The position numbers were made by a program, and so were the translations under genes. This document shows positions 16,001 through 23,489 of a stretch of DNA of 24,683 bases, in pieces. Below the pieces are notes generated by a model. The model saw nothing but the letters and a program-made list of their open reading frames with translations, searched no databases and was not told the origin of the DNA. This DNA is from Chloroflexota bacterium (GTDB lineage: Bacteria; Chloroflexota; Anaerolineae; B4-G1): assembly GCA_024232355.1 (NCBI GenBank), contig JAAEPW010001205.1, forward strand, positions 1-24,683, in the 5' to 3' direction. The first letter of the stretch is position 1, and the number at the start of each line of letters is the position of its first letter.

Positions 16001-19000
16001 CTGTTCCCCCAGGTCAGGCGAGTGGGCCGGGTGACAAAGCGACGTACAATCTCCAAGTCATTAACACCGGTTCCCAACCAGTCTCCCTCGAACTGAGTTC
16101 GTCCGGCAATGCTTGGCCTACTCGTATCCAGCATGGTACGACTGTGCTAACATCGCCAGTGGGAATCTCGCCCTGCGGCTTGCAGAATTTGACGTTGGAA
16201 GTAGATATCCCACCTACAGCAGACACTGGCGACGAGGATGTTGTGACCATCACTGCATCCCGTTTTCCGGCAGGAACGCCCAGCGTGAGCACCCAAGTGA
16301 CCACAATAGCCTTCCCACAATGGCAAACTGAGACTCCAATGCCCACAGCACGCTACCGGCTGGCGGTGGCCAGCGTGCCTGGCGATATCCATTATTATGC
16401 CATTGGCGGCCAAGATTGGAATAGAGGCGTGAGTACCAACGAGCGTTATAATGCCTGCACCAATGATTGGGAGTCTATGGCGCCTATGCCCACTAGCAGA
16501 GGCAACATTGGCGCAGCTATCATAGACGGCAAGGTACATGTCCCCGCTGGATGGTCAGATGGAGAATACTATGACGTTCTAGAGATATATGATGTGGCTA
16601 CTGATTCCTGGAGCACCGGGGCACCTGTGCCCGAGGCTCTTTCTGGCGCTGCAGTGGCAGCCCACGACGGCAAGCTCTATGTATTTGGCGGTTTCACTTC
16701 GTCTGGATACGATGCGAACACAACCTACGAGTATGATCCGGCTGCTGATACCTGGTCTGAAAAAGCCCCCATGCCCGGCGGCGGACGAAGTTTTGCCGTT
16801 GCTGCCGGACTGAACGGCAAAATCTATGTCGTCGGTGGTTGGTATGAAGCAAACACTGTCGAGGTCTACGACCCAACGCTGGATTCGTGGTCTGTTGCGG
16901 CTCCGATGAACGTTGGTCGCCAGTCGCCTGGCCTGACGACAGCGCCAGATGGCTATCTTTACGTTGCGGGCGGTGGCAGTGGTTGGACCGGCCTGGACAG
17001 CGCCGAGCGCTACGATCCGAGTACAGACACCTGGCGCTTGATCCCCTCCTTGAACGACGCCGAACGAGCTGGTTCTGCATTGGCCTATGCTGCTGGACGC
17101 ACCTTTGCCGTCGGTGGTTCAGATTGGGGCCTGAGCGACGTCAACGAATCTTTGCAGCTGTTCGATACTTTTTGTACCTCGCGCAAATCTGCCTGGCAAA
17201 GCGTGATACAGCCTGGCGACCGCATCACTTACACCGTCGAGATTCATCCTGACTCTGCTGATCTGACCAATGTTAGTCTGGTTGACCCTATCCCAACGGG
17301 AACGACTTTTGCTGGCTTTGGCGTCAATCCCATCGGAGTTATCTATGACAGCATTGGTGACCGAGTGACGTGGAACGGCCCCGTTCCAGTCAATGCTTCC
17401 CCAATGACATTTACCTTTGGTGTGGATGTGGCGGCCAGTGGTTGGACTGTTGGCGATCCCATTATCAACATTATCACCTTTGATAGCGGCGCTGGACTGG
17501 TTGTTACCAGCACCGCGGTCAATCTGTTGGATCTTCCGGACCCCTCTCGCAGCATCAAGCGAGTAGACAAGAGCACAGCACTGGCAGTCGACACGCTGAT
17601 CTATACTATAAGTGTTGCAACTGGCTCAACTATCAGTGATGTGTTCACAATGCGCGATCCGATTCCGAACAACACGGTCTATGTGCCCAATAGTCTGACT
17701 TTTACTCGGGGTGCTGCGAACTATGACCCCGGAACGGATGCTATCGTATGGACTGGGATATTGCCCGATGCCGATGGTTATGTGAACGTCAGCGACAGCT
17801 ATGAGTGGGGCGACTCGGACGGCAATGGTCTTGTATCGGCGGTGACTTTTGATTGGGTAGATGCCACTGGTGGTTCGGTAGCCATCGGATCACACATGGA
17901 TGATGACTATGCTGGGCCCTTTGACATCGGCTTTACGTTCGATCATTATGGCGTCGACTATACCCAATTCTATATCAACTCGAACGGTTCCATACAGTTT
18001 GAAGGAGGGTATGCCTGGTACGAGTGGTGTCCAATCGACATAGAGTGGCCAAATAACGCTATCCATCTATTGGGTCGCGATACAATTGTAGATGGTGCAA
18101 ATAGCCGGGTTTACTATCAGACCTTTGGTTCATCACCAAACCGCTACACCGTCGTCGAGTTTCATCAACTGCGTAACTATGGTGGTTCTGACTATTCGAA
18201 TCTGGAGATTATTCTCTACGAAAACGGAAATATCAAATTCCAGTACCAGGATATGGCCGATAGTATGACGTCTGGAACGATTGGCATTGAGAATAATATG
18301 GGCGACAACGTGGTCCAGTACTCGGACACATGCCCAGCCACTGTCCATGACAACATGGCGATTCTCTTTCTCCCTCCTGGTGGTAGCACATCCGATGCCG
18401 GTGCTGACATTACCTTTGCCGTCACCACAGCCGCGTCGCTGCCGGTCAACACCTGGATCACTAATACGACTACCATCGTTGGCCCTTACAACACGATCCA
18501 GCGCAGCGCTGGCACGCTGGTTAACTCGGTGGACTTGGGCAGTTCGTGGCAGCGGGTCGACAAGGAACGGGTTGCAGTAGAGGAGACGGTGACCTATGAT
18601 TTTCTCTTGCAGAACACGGGTCTCTTGGCCGCTACCGGGGCCACCTTGGTTGATGCCATCACAACCCACACGACCTACGTACCTGGGACGCTGGCTTGTG
18701 GCAGTGGTTCCTGCGACTATGACTCTGAAACCGTCACCTGGGTTGGCGACATTGCGCCCGGCGGCTCGGTCACCCTCACCTTTGACGTCGTCTTGAACAC
18801 GGTCCTTCCTGACCGAACCCTGGTGACCAACACGGCTTATCTGAACAATGGCTCTGGAGACATGTACGACCTGGAAACCGTTTTTCTAGCCAGTTCCTCG
18901 AATCTAGGAACCTCTTTCCATCAAGCTGACCCAGCTTTGGTGAACCCCGGAGACGCAGTTACTTTTACTATCTATGTCTATAATTCGGGCAATGTGCTCG

Positions 19001-20454
19001 CGACGGGCGAGATGCAGGATGATCTGCCATCACTGCTCGACTATGAATCGGGTTCGTTGGCATGTAGTAGTGGCTCTTGTGGCTACGTCTCTGGAACCAT
19101 CACTTGGACCGGGACGCTTGTCCCACGCGGTATGGTGCCCGTGCGCTTTCGGGCCGTGGTTCAAGACGAGGCAAATCACGGTGAATGGATCACCAACACG
19201 GCCATCGTCGCCGACCCCTATGGCACTGTAGCGTGCAGTGCCAGTGTCTTGGTCAATCCGGTCGACTTGACTGATTCGTGGAAACGAGTCAACCAGGCGC
19301 AAGCGATAAAGGGGGAGACACTAACCTATGACTTTTTCCTCCAGAACACTGGTGTTTCGACCGCTACCGGGGCTGTTCTCACAGACGTTATCCCCTCCAG
19401 CTTGGTCTATGTGCCTGGATCGTTGAACTGTGGCGGTGGTTCCTGCAATTATGCCACGGGCGTCATCACCTGGACCGGCGACATCGCGCCTGATGATTCG
19501 CTCACCCTGACCTTTTCTACCATCTTGACCTCGTCCTTACACGATCAGACGGTGGTGACCAATACGGCCCACTTGAACGACGGCTATGGGCCTGTCCTTG
19601 CTCTACAAACTCCGTTCCTGGCCCGTTCCGCCGATCTGAGCGCTTCGTACAAACAGGCCGATAAGATGGACGTCCTGGCAGGAGAGGTGGTTGTGTATGA
19701 TTTTGTGTTGCAGAGCACTGGTTTCCTCACCGCTGCCGGGGCCACGCTCACCGATACCATCCCGCCAAACGTGGTCTATGTGCCTGGTTCTCTCTCGTGT
19801 GGCGTGCCGGGCACCCTCGTCTATCCTCTGGGATCGTGCGGTTATGCGTCTGGTGTCGTCACCTGGACTGGCGACATTGCGCCCGATGATTCGGTTTTCC
19901 TCACCTTTGCTGTTACACTGCCTGTGGCCTTACCCGACCGGACGCCGGTGACCAACACTGCCTACCTGGACGATGGTCACGAACATCTGTACAATCTCAA
20001 AGCTGCTTTCCTGGCCCGCTCTTCCTACTTGGGCGACTCTTTCAAACAAGCTGCCCCAGATCAAGTGGAGATTGACGGCATTGTCACCTATACCATCCAC
20101 ATCTACAACTCGGGTATCGTGTCCACGATGGTTGAGATGAGGGATGAACTGCCGTCAGGATTGACCTATGTGCCGGATTCTCTCGTCTGTGGTGTGCCCG
20201 GCTCTCTGGTCTATGATTCTTGCGAGTATGCCGACGGTGTCATCATCTGGACTGGGCCGGTTGCTGCGCAGAGTCTGGTGCCGGTTCATTTCCGGGCCAC
20301 AGTATCAGCCGGTGATAGTCCCTACATTCCGGTCGTCAATACGGCAGTGGTTACCGACACGTTCTGGAATGTGGGCTACAGTGTCACAGCCTCCGTAGAT
20401 GTCTTGTGGCACAAGGTTCATCTACCTCTTTTGATGAGAAACTCTGCCCCATGA
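13018..20454 (+). CDS. Giant secreted S8 subtilisin-like protease with GATase-like, Kelch and DUF11 modules
   Basis: 2478 residues. The start at 13018 is chosen because AAGGAG (13005-13010) precedes it by 7 bases and a clean signal peptide follows (MTRQTCKK, core LIILGMMIPSIV, cleavage near QAAS); the upstream ATG at 12937 would lie in the operator. Order by residue: inhibitor-type prodomain 115-218; peptidase S8 domain 240-573 with Asp266 (NIDTGVDW), His324 (QHGTHTMG), oxyanion Asn434 (FAAGNPS) and Ser505 (SGTSMAAPHVAG), bacillopeptidase F-like; two carboxypeptidase-regulatory-like domains 575-735; glutamine-amidotransferase/ThuA-like domain 740-985 (ILLVDADTFYGW, DNGGRLILSGQDIGYY); Ig-like 988-1100; six Kelch motifs 1101-1388; seven DUF11 modules 1391-2464, the second split by a nidogen-like insert (1592-1789); tail KVHLPLLMRNSAP. 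Probably cell-surface or released proteolysis. The catalytic set appears complete. Confidence 0.93.
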   Translation: MTRQTCKKALTSLIILGMMIPSIVQAASVQTTSRPSVIVGTVPVSTAQQLPPPPVEEPKPDHRDAFEMWKDLPLNIRAKVDPRLLAELQGQVVPTHLSSDPNQSLVAPRGGQPIDRTRFLVHLKAVADLKAISNKRFTTPVEQRIAVFNALANTAQVTQGSVKAVLNTRMIKGNVASYQPLYIFNGFVVEGGVDTIIELAQRDDVERIVANYPLVPLWDGRDQVITPISGLGSLDPDNWNIDHVDAEQVWDELGITGAGAVVANIDTGVDWMHPALQTKYRGYNAGGSGVHIHDYNWFDPDPVLYPGGDLGPSRTAQPFDYGQHGTHTMGTMVGDGETLGTQVGMAPGAQWVAISLDELYVSGSIADDIMGYKAFQWMLCPTDLTGALATADCSKAPDVVNNSWGSANPADDTFRPAIQALRAAGVAPVFAAGNPSAGPGSIGAPANIPEAIAVGATDRDDNVASFSGRGPSFYEGEQKPELSAPGVRVRSTVPGGSYADYSGTSMAAPHVAGLIALMVSADLEDGFRDLNVDELEHFMEHTAADLGPLGPDDDYGYGRIDAYDAVRWARSAGDLQGAVRDVTTNAPVAGATITGARTNSDDTFIARTAAGGQYSTTVPAGTYNVTVQAWGHYSSTFFGQKVIAGVFSIADFSLVPMPAATLIGRVRRGTTPISGALVYVADQPSVNLFTGADGTYALTLPIGTHELVVEAAGHRILREDVDVASGGSSHNLLMTSAPTILLVDADTFYGWFIGWPVRNYFKWALDEEDYLYDTWIIQDNDFNDVQWVDGHLVHGVPSATTLHTYDAVIWAHSGSDFGWWGGGTGGSPGDIGADDELMNYLDNGGRLILSGQDIGYYDDGRTFYNDYLHAEYMMNDAANEGDTVSGQKFLTGLNPEITNASLHGYANGATYLSLDAVMPRDGAAFPVLTYSNGNSAAALAIDPCNASYRAVYFALGYENIAPRAANRDPAIADVLDRSIVWLMGSKPAYDFDVVAVPPGQASGPGDKATYNLQVINTGSQPVSLELSSSGNAWPTRIQHGTTVLTSPVGISPCGLQNLTLEVDIPPTADTGDEDVVTITASRFPAGTPSVSTQVTTIAFPQWQTETPMPTARYRLAVASVPGDIHYYAIGGQDWNRGVSTNERYNACTNDWESMAPMPTSRGNIGAAIIDGKVHVPAGWSDGEYYDVLEIYDVATDSWSTGAPVPEALSGAAVAAHDGKLYVFGGFTSSGYDANTTYEYDPAADTWSEKAPMPGGGRSFAVAAGLNGKIYVVGGWYEANTVEVYDPTLDSWSVAAPMNVGRQSPGLTTAPDGYLYVAGGGSGWTGLDSAERYDPSTDTWRLIPSLNDAERAGSALAYAAGRTFAVGGSDWGLSDVNESLQLFDTFCTSRKSAWQSVIQPGDRITYTVEIHPDSADLTNVSLVDPIPTGTTFAGFGVNPIGVIYDSIGDRVTWNGPVPVNASPMTFTFGVDVAASGWTVGDPIINIITFDSGAGLVVTSTAVNLLDLPDPSRSIKRVDKSTALAVDTLIYTISVATGSTISDVFTMRDPIPNNTVYVPNSLTFTRGAANYDPGTDAIVWTGILPDADGYVNVSDSYEWGDSDGNGLVSAVTFDWVDATGGSVAIGSHMDDDYAGPFDIGFTFDHYGVDYTQFYINSNGSIQFEGGYAWYEWCPIDIEWPNNAIHLLGRDTIVDGANSRVYYQTFGSSPNRYTVVEFHQLRNYGGSDYSNLEIILYENGNIKFQYQDMADSMTSGTIGIENNMGDNVVQYSDTCPATVHDNMAILFLPPGGSTSDAGADITFAVTTAASLPVNTWITNTTTIVGPYNTIQRSAGTLVNSVDLGSSWQRVDKERVAVEETVTYDFLLQNTGLLAATGATLVDAITTHTTYVPGTLACGSGSCDYDSETVTWVGDIAPGGSVTLTFDVVLNTVLPDRTLVTNTAYLNNGSGDMYDLETVFLASSSNLGTSFHQADPALVNPGDAVTFTIYVYNSGNVLATGEMQDDLPSLLDYESGSLACSSGSCGYVSGTITWTGTLVPRGMVPVRFRAVVQDEANHGEWITNTAIVADPYGTVACSASVLVNPVDLTDSWKRVNQAQAIKGETLTYDFFLQNTGVSTATGAVLTDVIPSSLVYVPGSLNCGGGSCNYATGVITWTGDIAPDDSLTLTFSTILTSSLHDQTVVTNTAHLNDGYGPVLALQTPFLARSADLSASYKQADKMDVLAGEVVVYDFVLQSTGFLTAAGATLTDTIPPNVVYVPGSLSCGVPGTLVYPLGSCGYASGVVTWTGDIAPDDSVFLTFAVTLPVALPDRTPVTNTAYLDDGHEHLYNLKAAFLARSSYLGDSFKQAAPDQVEIDGIVTYTIHIYNSGIVSTMVEMRDELPSGLTYVPDSLVCGVPGSLVYDSCEYADGVIIWTGPVAAQSLVPVHFRATVSAGDSPYIPVVNTAVVTDTFWNVGYSVTASVDVLWHKVHLPLLMRNSAP

Positions 20455-20464
20455 AATAAATTGT

Positions 20465-20608
20465 CTCAAGGTACTACTCAGCCCATCCTTGCGAAGGTTG
20501 CGAATTGCACTGTTGCTGTAGTGATTTTTGGTCAACGAAAGCATCTTTGGCTTGAAAAACACTGTCGAACCTTTGCAAGGGTTCCATACTTGAGTAGTAC
20601 GCCTCAAG
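20465..20608. repeat. Imperfect inverted-repeat element downstream of the S8 protease gene
   Basis: GTACTACTCA (20471-20480) pairs with TGAGTAGTAC (20591-20600), and CCTTGCGAAGGTT (20487-20499) pairs with AACCTTTGCAAGG (20568-20580) at 12 of 13 positions. CTCAAG flanks it directly (20465-20470 and 20603-20608). With about 130 bp and no coding capacity it resembles the other two MITE-like elements of the window. Its left end GGTACTACTCAG is reminiscent of the inverted right end GGTACTGGTTCAG of the element at 9097-9244. Confidence 0.5.
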
Positions 20609-20622
20609 AAAAGACAAGATTG

Positions 20623-20656
20623 GGAACCGTCGCGACAGCGACGGTTCCTTGTTTTT
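20623..20656 (+). terminator. Rho-independent terminator of the S8 protease gene
   Basis: GGAACCGTCGC (20623-20633) and GCGACGGTTCC (20638-20648) form a perfect 11-bp stem with a GACA loop, followed by TTGTTTTT. It lies about 170 bases after the stop, beyond the inverted-repeat element. Confidence 0.9.
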
Positions 20657-20660
20657 GCTA

Positions 20661-20690
20661 TTGGACAACCTGGCTTTTTAATGGCATAAT
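20661..20690 (+). promoter_or_regulatory. Candidate promoter of the HTH-kinase-NERD/FHA operon
   Basis: TTGGAC (20661-20666) and CATAAT (20685-20690) are separated by 18 bp, directly after the preceding terminator. A transcript start near 20697 would leave only a few bases before the GTG at 20702, which supports the ATG at 20738 as the real start. Confidence 0.5.
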
Positions 20691-20737
20691 TCGCTTGTAC
20701 CGTGTACTCGAACCTCAAGAGCGGACAAGCGAGCGTA

Positions 20738-22021
20738 ATGGGAAAACAGTCAGGCCAAGCCCAAGGTGCAACCAGACCATCTTGTACAGATGGCTGTTAT
20801 GCTGTTCCCATTCGCTTTTTGTACGGTACGGCGGCCGAGATCAACTTTTGGGATGTCATTTACCATCAGATTCACGAGGGTGGGGGAGAATTCGATATTT
20901 CAACAAAAGAGTTGGTCGAGCTGATGGGGCTTTCTCGGCAGATGGTTGGCCGGATGCGCCAGAAAGCGGTCGAGCGTGGCGAGTTGATCGAAGACATCTC
21001 ATGGGCCAGCGGTCATCGGTTTGTATTGCGGTTACCCAATTTTGCCAAGTTGGCAAAGGGGCATATTTGGAAGCCATTGGGATACGTGGGTAACGGGTGG
21101 CACCACGTGGTTTCCCCCGCTATCCCCAGGCGAGTGATGAATCTCTACTTGCAGCAACCCCGCCAGCGCGTCTACCGTCTGGACCCGGGATATATTGCGG
21201 CCAAGTGCAAGCGTCGTTATCTTTATGGCAAAGCGCGCTCGGTTGCGCCGCTCAACTTGGCCGACGTGGGCAAGGCGCTGCGGTTACTCGTTCGGTTGGG
21301 GCTGTTGCTGCCGGATGGGGATGGTTTTCGGATTGGTTGGGAAACTTTCAATGGGCCAGCACCGACCGACGGCCCATCTTTTGAAGCACCGGACCCACGC
21401 GAACAACCAATTTTTACCGAATTGGCTGCGGTTGATTCTCAACGGGCTGAGCGCGCGTTGGAATTATTGGACACGGGGCATTACGATCCAGAGATTCACT
21501 TGATGGATATTTTTCGTGACCTGGCCTACGTCCGTCGCGATGATTACGTTTTGCTCAAGGCCAAGGTGTACCGGCACCGAAACCGTCCGCCTGGTCCCAA
21601 TCGCTGGCAGGATACATGGAGAGCTTTTCAGTACGAGTTGAGACGACGCGTTTCCGAGATCAGAGGTCCCAAGAGCCTCCTGTATCTCGGTGACACGACG
21701 TTTCTTGACTCTCCTCTTACTTTGGACCTCGATCAAGACACGGGATGTGTTCTGGCGGTTCGGATGGTGAGCCGGGTAGAATGGCCCTGGTATTTCGAGC
21801 AAGCTGATCCTTGCACCTCTGCTGTGCGGTTAGAACTGCGGTCGGGTGACAAAGTGCTCTTTGCGCGGGCGGTTGGCCCCAGTGACGCCGAGGTGCGCTA
21901 TTCGTTCCATCCCAAAGAATGGTGTGCTCTCGGTGCGTCTTTTACACTCGCGGCCTATTGCGACCGTCCGCTGCCTGACGTGCGCGTGGAGGGTTGGCTA
22001 GAGGCTCGGTTGCGGAGGTGA
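20738..22021 (+). CDS. Predicted DNA-binding protein with winged-helix-like segments, first gene of the kinase operon
   Basis: 427 residues from the ATG at 20738; a GTG at 20702 is also in frame but lacks a ribosome-binding site and lies almost at the predicted transcript start. The N-terminal third contains a helix-turn-helix-like stretch (ISTKELVELMGLSRQMVGRM, about residues 52-71, followed by QKAVERGELIE). A second winged-helix-like segment appears at about 171-198 (LADVGKALRLLVRLGLLL). The last 130 residues form a beta-rich domain (SLLYLGDTTFLDSPLTLDLD, VRLELRSGDKVLFARAVG). Two winged helices in tandem recall plasmid replication initiators, but no known Rep motif, iteron or origin was seen, so a regulator is more likely. 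The gene ends in GGAGGTGA, which is the ribosome-binding site of the kinase gene, so the two are translationally coupled. I do not recognise a named family. Confidence 0.75.
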   Translation: MGKQSGQAQGATRPSCTDGCYAVPIRFLYGTAAEINFWDVIYHQIHEGGGEFDISTKELVELMGLSRQMVGRMRQKAVERGELIEDISWASGHRFVLRLPNFAKLAKGHIWKPLGYVGNGWHHVVSPAIPRRVMNLYLQQPRQRVYRLDPGYIAAKCKRRYLYGKARSVAPLNLADVGKALRLLVRLGLLLPDGDGFRIGWETFNGPAPTDGPSFEAPDPREQPIFTELAAVDSQRAERALELLDTGHYDPEIHLMDIFRDLAYVRRDDYVLLKAKVYRHRNRPPGPNRWQDTWRAFQYELRRRVSEIRGPKSLLYLGDTTFLDSPLTLDLDQDTGCVLAVRMVSRVEWPWYFEQADPCTSAVRLELRSGDKVLFARAVGPSDAEVRYSFHPKEWCALGASFTLAAYCDRPLPDVRVEGWLEARLRR

Positions 22022-22028
22022 ATTGACA

Positions 22029-23480
22029 GTGTTGCAGACTGGTGATTGCGTGGGACGTTATGAGATTCAGGTCGTCGTAGGCCAGGGCGGATTCGGTCGA
22101 GTTTATAGAGCATGGGACCCCGAGTTTGAGCGGTTGGTGGCGATCAAAGAGCTGACGGGCGAGCGCAAGGCCCGTGAACCGGCTGAATACACCGAATATC
22201 TGGAGCGGTTCAAGCTGGAGCGTCGCGTGCAGGGTCAGTTTCAGCATCCGCATATCGTCAGCGTCTACGATCTGGTGCAACAGGATGGAGACGAATACCT
22301 GATTGAAGAATTCGTAGCTGGCGGTACGCTGGACGCTTTGATTCAGCAAGACGGTATGGTGTCTCCCGAGCGCGTGGTTCAGATCGGCATGGAGATGTGC
22401 CAGGCTATCGCGGTGGCGTGGGAGCAAGACGTCGTTCACCGCGATGTCAAGCCCAGCAACATCTTGTTGACCGGCGACGGTCATGCCAAACTGACCGACT
22501 TTGGCGTGGCGCAGATTGGGCAGATGAGCCAGCGCACTCAATCCGACAGTCACCATCCCGGCACACCGGCCTACATGTCGCCTGAACAAGAGCGGGCATA
22601 TGGCTACCTCGATGAACGATCCGATCTCTATGCCCTGGGGTTGGTGCTTTACAAAGCGCTGACTGGCAAGTCGTACAAACGCGAGCGGGTGCGGGTACGC
22701 CAATTGACTTCCGGTGTGCCCAAGGGGCTGGCCGAGGTGGTGATGTGCGCCTTGGCCCATGATCCGGCTGACCGTTACCAACGCGCCGCCGAGTTTGAGA
22801 CGGCCTTATGCCATGCCTTGGACAAATCTCGATCCGAGTGGCTGTGGCGAGTTGGCGGAGCGAGTGCCCTGCTGGTACTGATCATCGTTGGTTGGTTTTT
22901 CAACCGTATGGGGAATCAGAACCCGCCTGTGCCGACGGCTACGATTACGCTTGCGCCGTCTCGAACGCCGACGCCGCTTGCACCGATATCTACATCAACT
23001 AAAACACCAACGGTGATGGCGACTCTTACTCCTATTTTGACGCCTACTGCAACATCCACGCCTACTGCCACAGCGACTCCACAGTCCACGCCCGGGCCGA
23101 CGGTGTTGGCTCCTCGGTTAATCAGACCAGCCGGTGCAAAGGTGCTCAGAACGACTCACGTGACGTTTCGATGGGAGGGTGAACTGCCCGACTCGGGTTA
23201 TGGCTTTCGTGTGATTCTGCACCGGGGAGATGAGGGGTCGGATCACGCCAGCCCGATATTGGACAGTACACAGTGGACGGTTGATTTGCCGGGAGACGCG
23301 ACCAGTGCCGTGGGCGAGTGGCGTTGGTTTGTGATGGTGGTTCGTTCTAGTGAGACAGCAGATCAAGTGCTTCGTTCCGACGAGTGGACATTTTACTATA
23401 ACCCTTTCGATGGTGGTACTTCACCCTTTCAAAGCCCGCTCCCAGAACCTGAAAGCCCTCTTCCAACACCTGAGCCTTAG
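22029..23480 (+). CDS. Transmembrane Hanks-type Ser/Thr protein kinase with extracellular sensor domain
   Basis: 483 residues from GTG at 22029, chosen because GGAGGTGA (22014-22021) is 7 bases upstream; TTG at 22023 is too close. The kinase domain occupies residues 8-265: glycine loop GQGGFGRV, VAIKE with Lys40, catalytic HRDVKPSN with Asp139, DFG with Asp157, and GTPAYMSPEQ in the activation segment. All key residues are present, so it should be active. One membrane helix (GGASALLVLIIVGWFF, about 275-292) is followed by a Thr/Pro-rich linker of tandem TPT units (300-355) and an Ig/FnIII-like extracellular domain (VTFRWEGELPDSGYGF, EWRWFVMVV), ending in a Pro-rich tail. The cytoplasmic side can phosphorylate Thr for FHA recognition, and the next gene encodes such an FHA domain. 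The signal sensed is unknown. Confidence 0.93.
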   Translation: MLQTGDCVGRYEIQVVVGQGGFGRVYRAWDPEFERLVAIKELTGERKAREPAEYTEYLERFKLERRVQGQFQHPHIVSVYDLVQQDGDEYLIEEFVAGGTLDALIQQDGMVSPERVVQIGMEMCQAIAVAWEQDVVHRDVKPSNILLTGDGHAKLTDFGVAQIGQMSQRTQSDSHHPGTPAYMSPEQERAYGYLDERSDLYALGLVLYKALTGKSYKRERVRVRQLTSGVPKGLAEVVMCALAHDPADRYQRAAEFETALCHALDKSRSEWLWRVGGASALLVLIIVGWFFNRMGNQNPPVPTATITLAPSRTPTPLAPISTSTKTPTVMATLTPILTPTATSTPTATATPQSTPGPTVLAPRLIRPAGAKVLRTTHVTFRWEGELPDSGYGFRVILHRGDEGSDHASPILDSTQWTVDLPGDATSAVGEWRWFVMVVRSSETADQVLRSDEWTFYYNPFDGGTSPFQSPLPEPESPLPTPEP

Positions 23481-23489
23481 GAAATTGTT

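Noticed and set aside
20461..21093. Plus-strand open frame overlapping the terminator and the start of the HTH gene
   Set aside because: It runs through an inverted repeat and a strong terminator and is out of frame with the well-supported downstream gene.
20738..22021. Plasmid replication initiator
   Set aside because: Two winged-helix-like segments are suggestive, but there are no iterons, no origin-like AT region and no recognisable Rep motif, and the gene is coupled to a kinase.
21942..22781. Minus-strand open frame (279 codons) opposite the kinase
   Set aside because: Antisense to the complete set of kinase motifs; no independent start signal.
23430..23480. LPTPE near the kinase C-terminus as a sortase sorting signal
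   Set aside because: No hydrophobic segment or basic tail follows; it is part of a Pro-rich end (SPLPEPESPLPTPEP).
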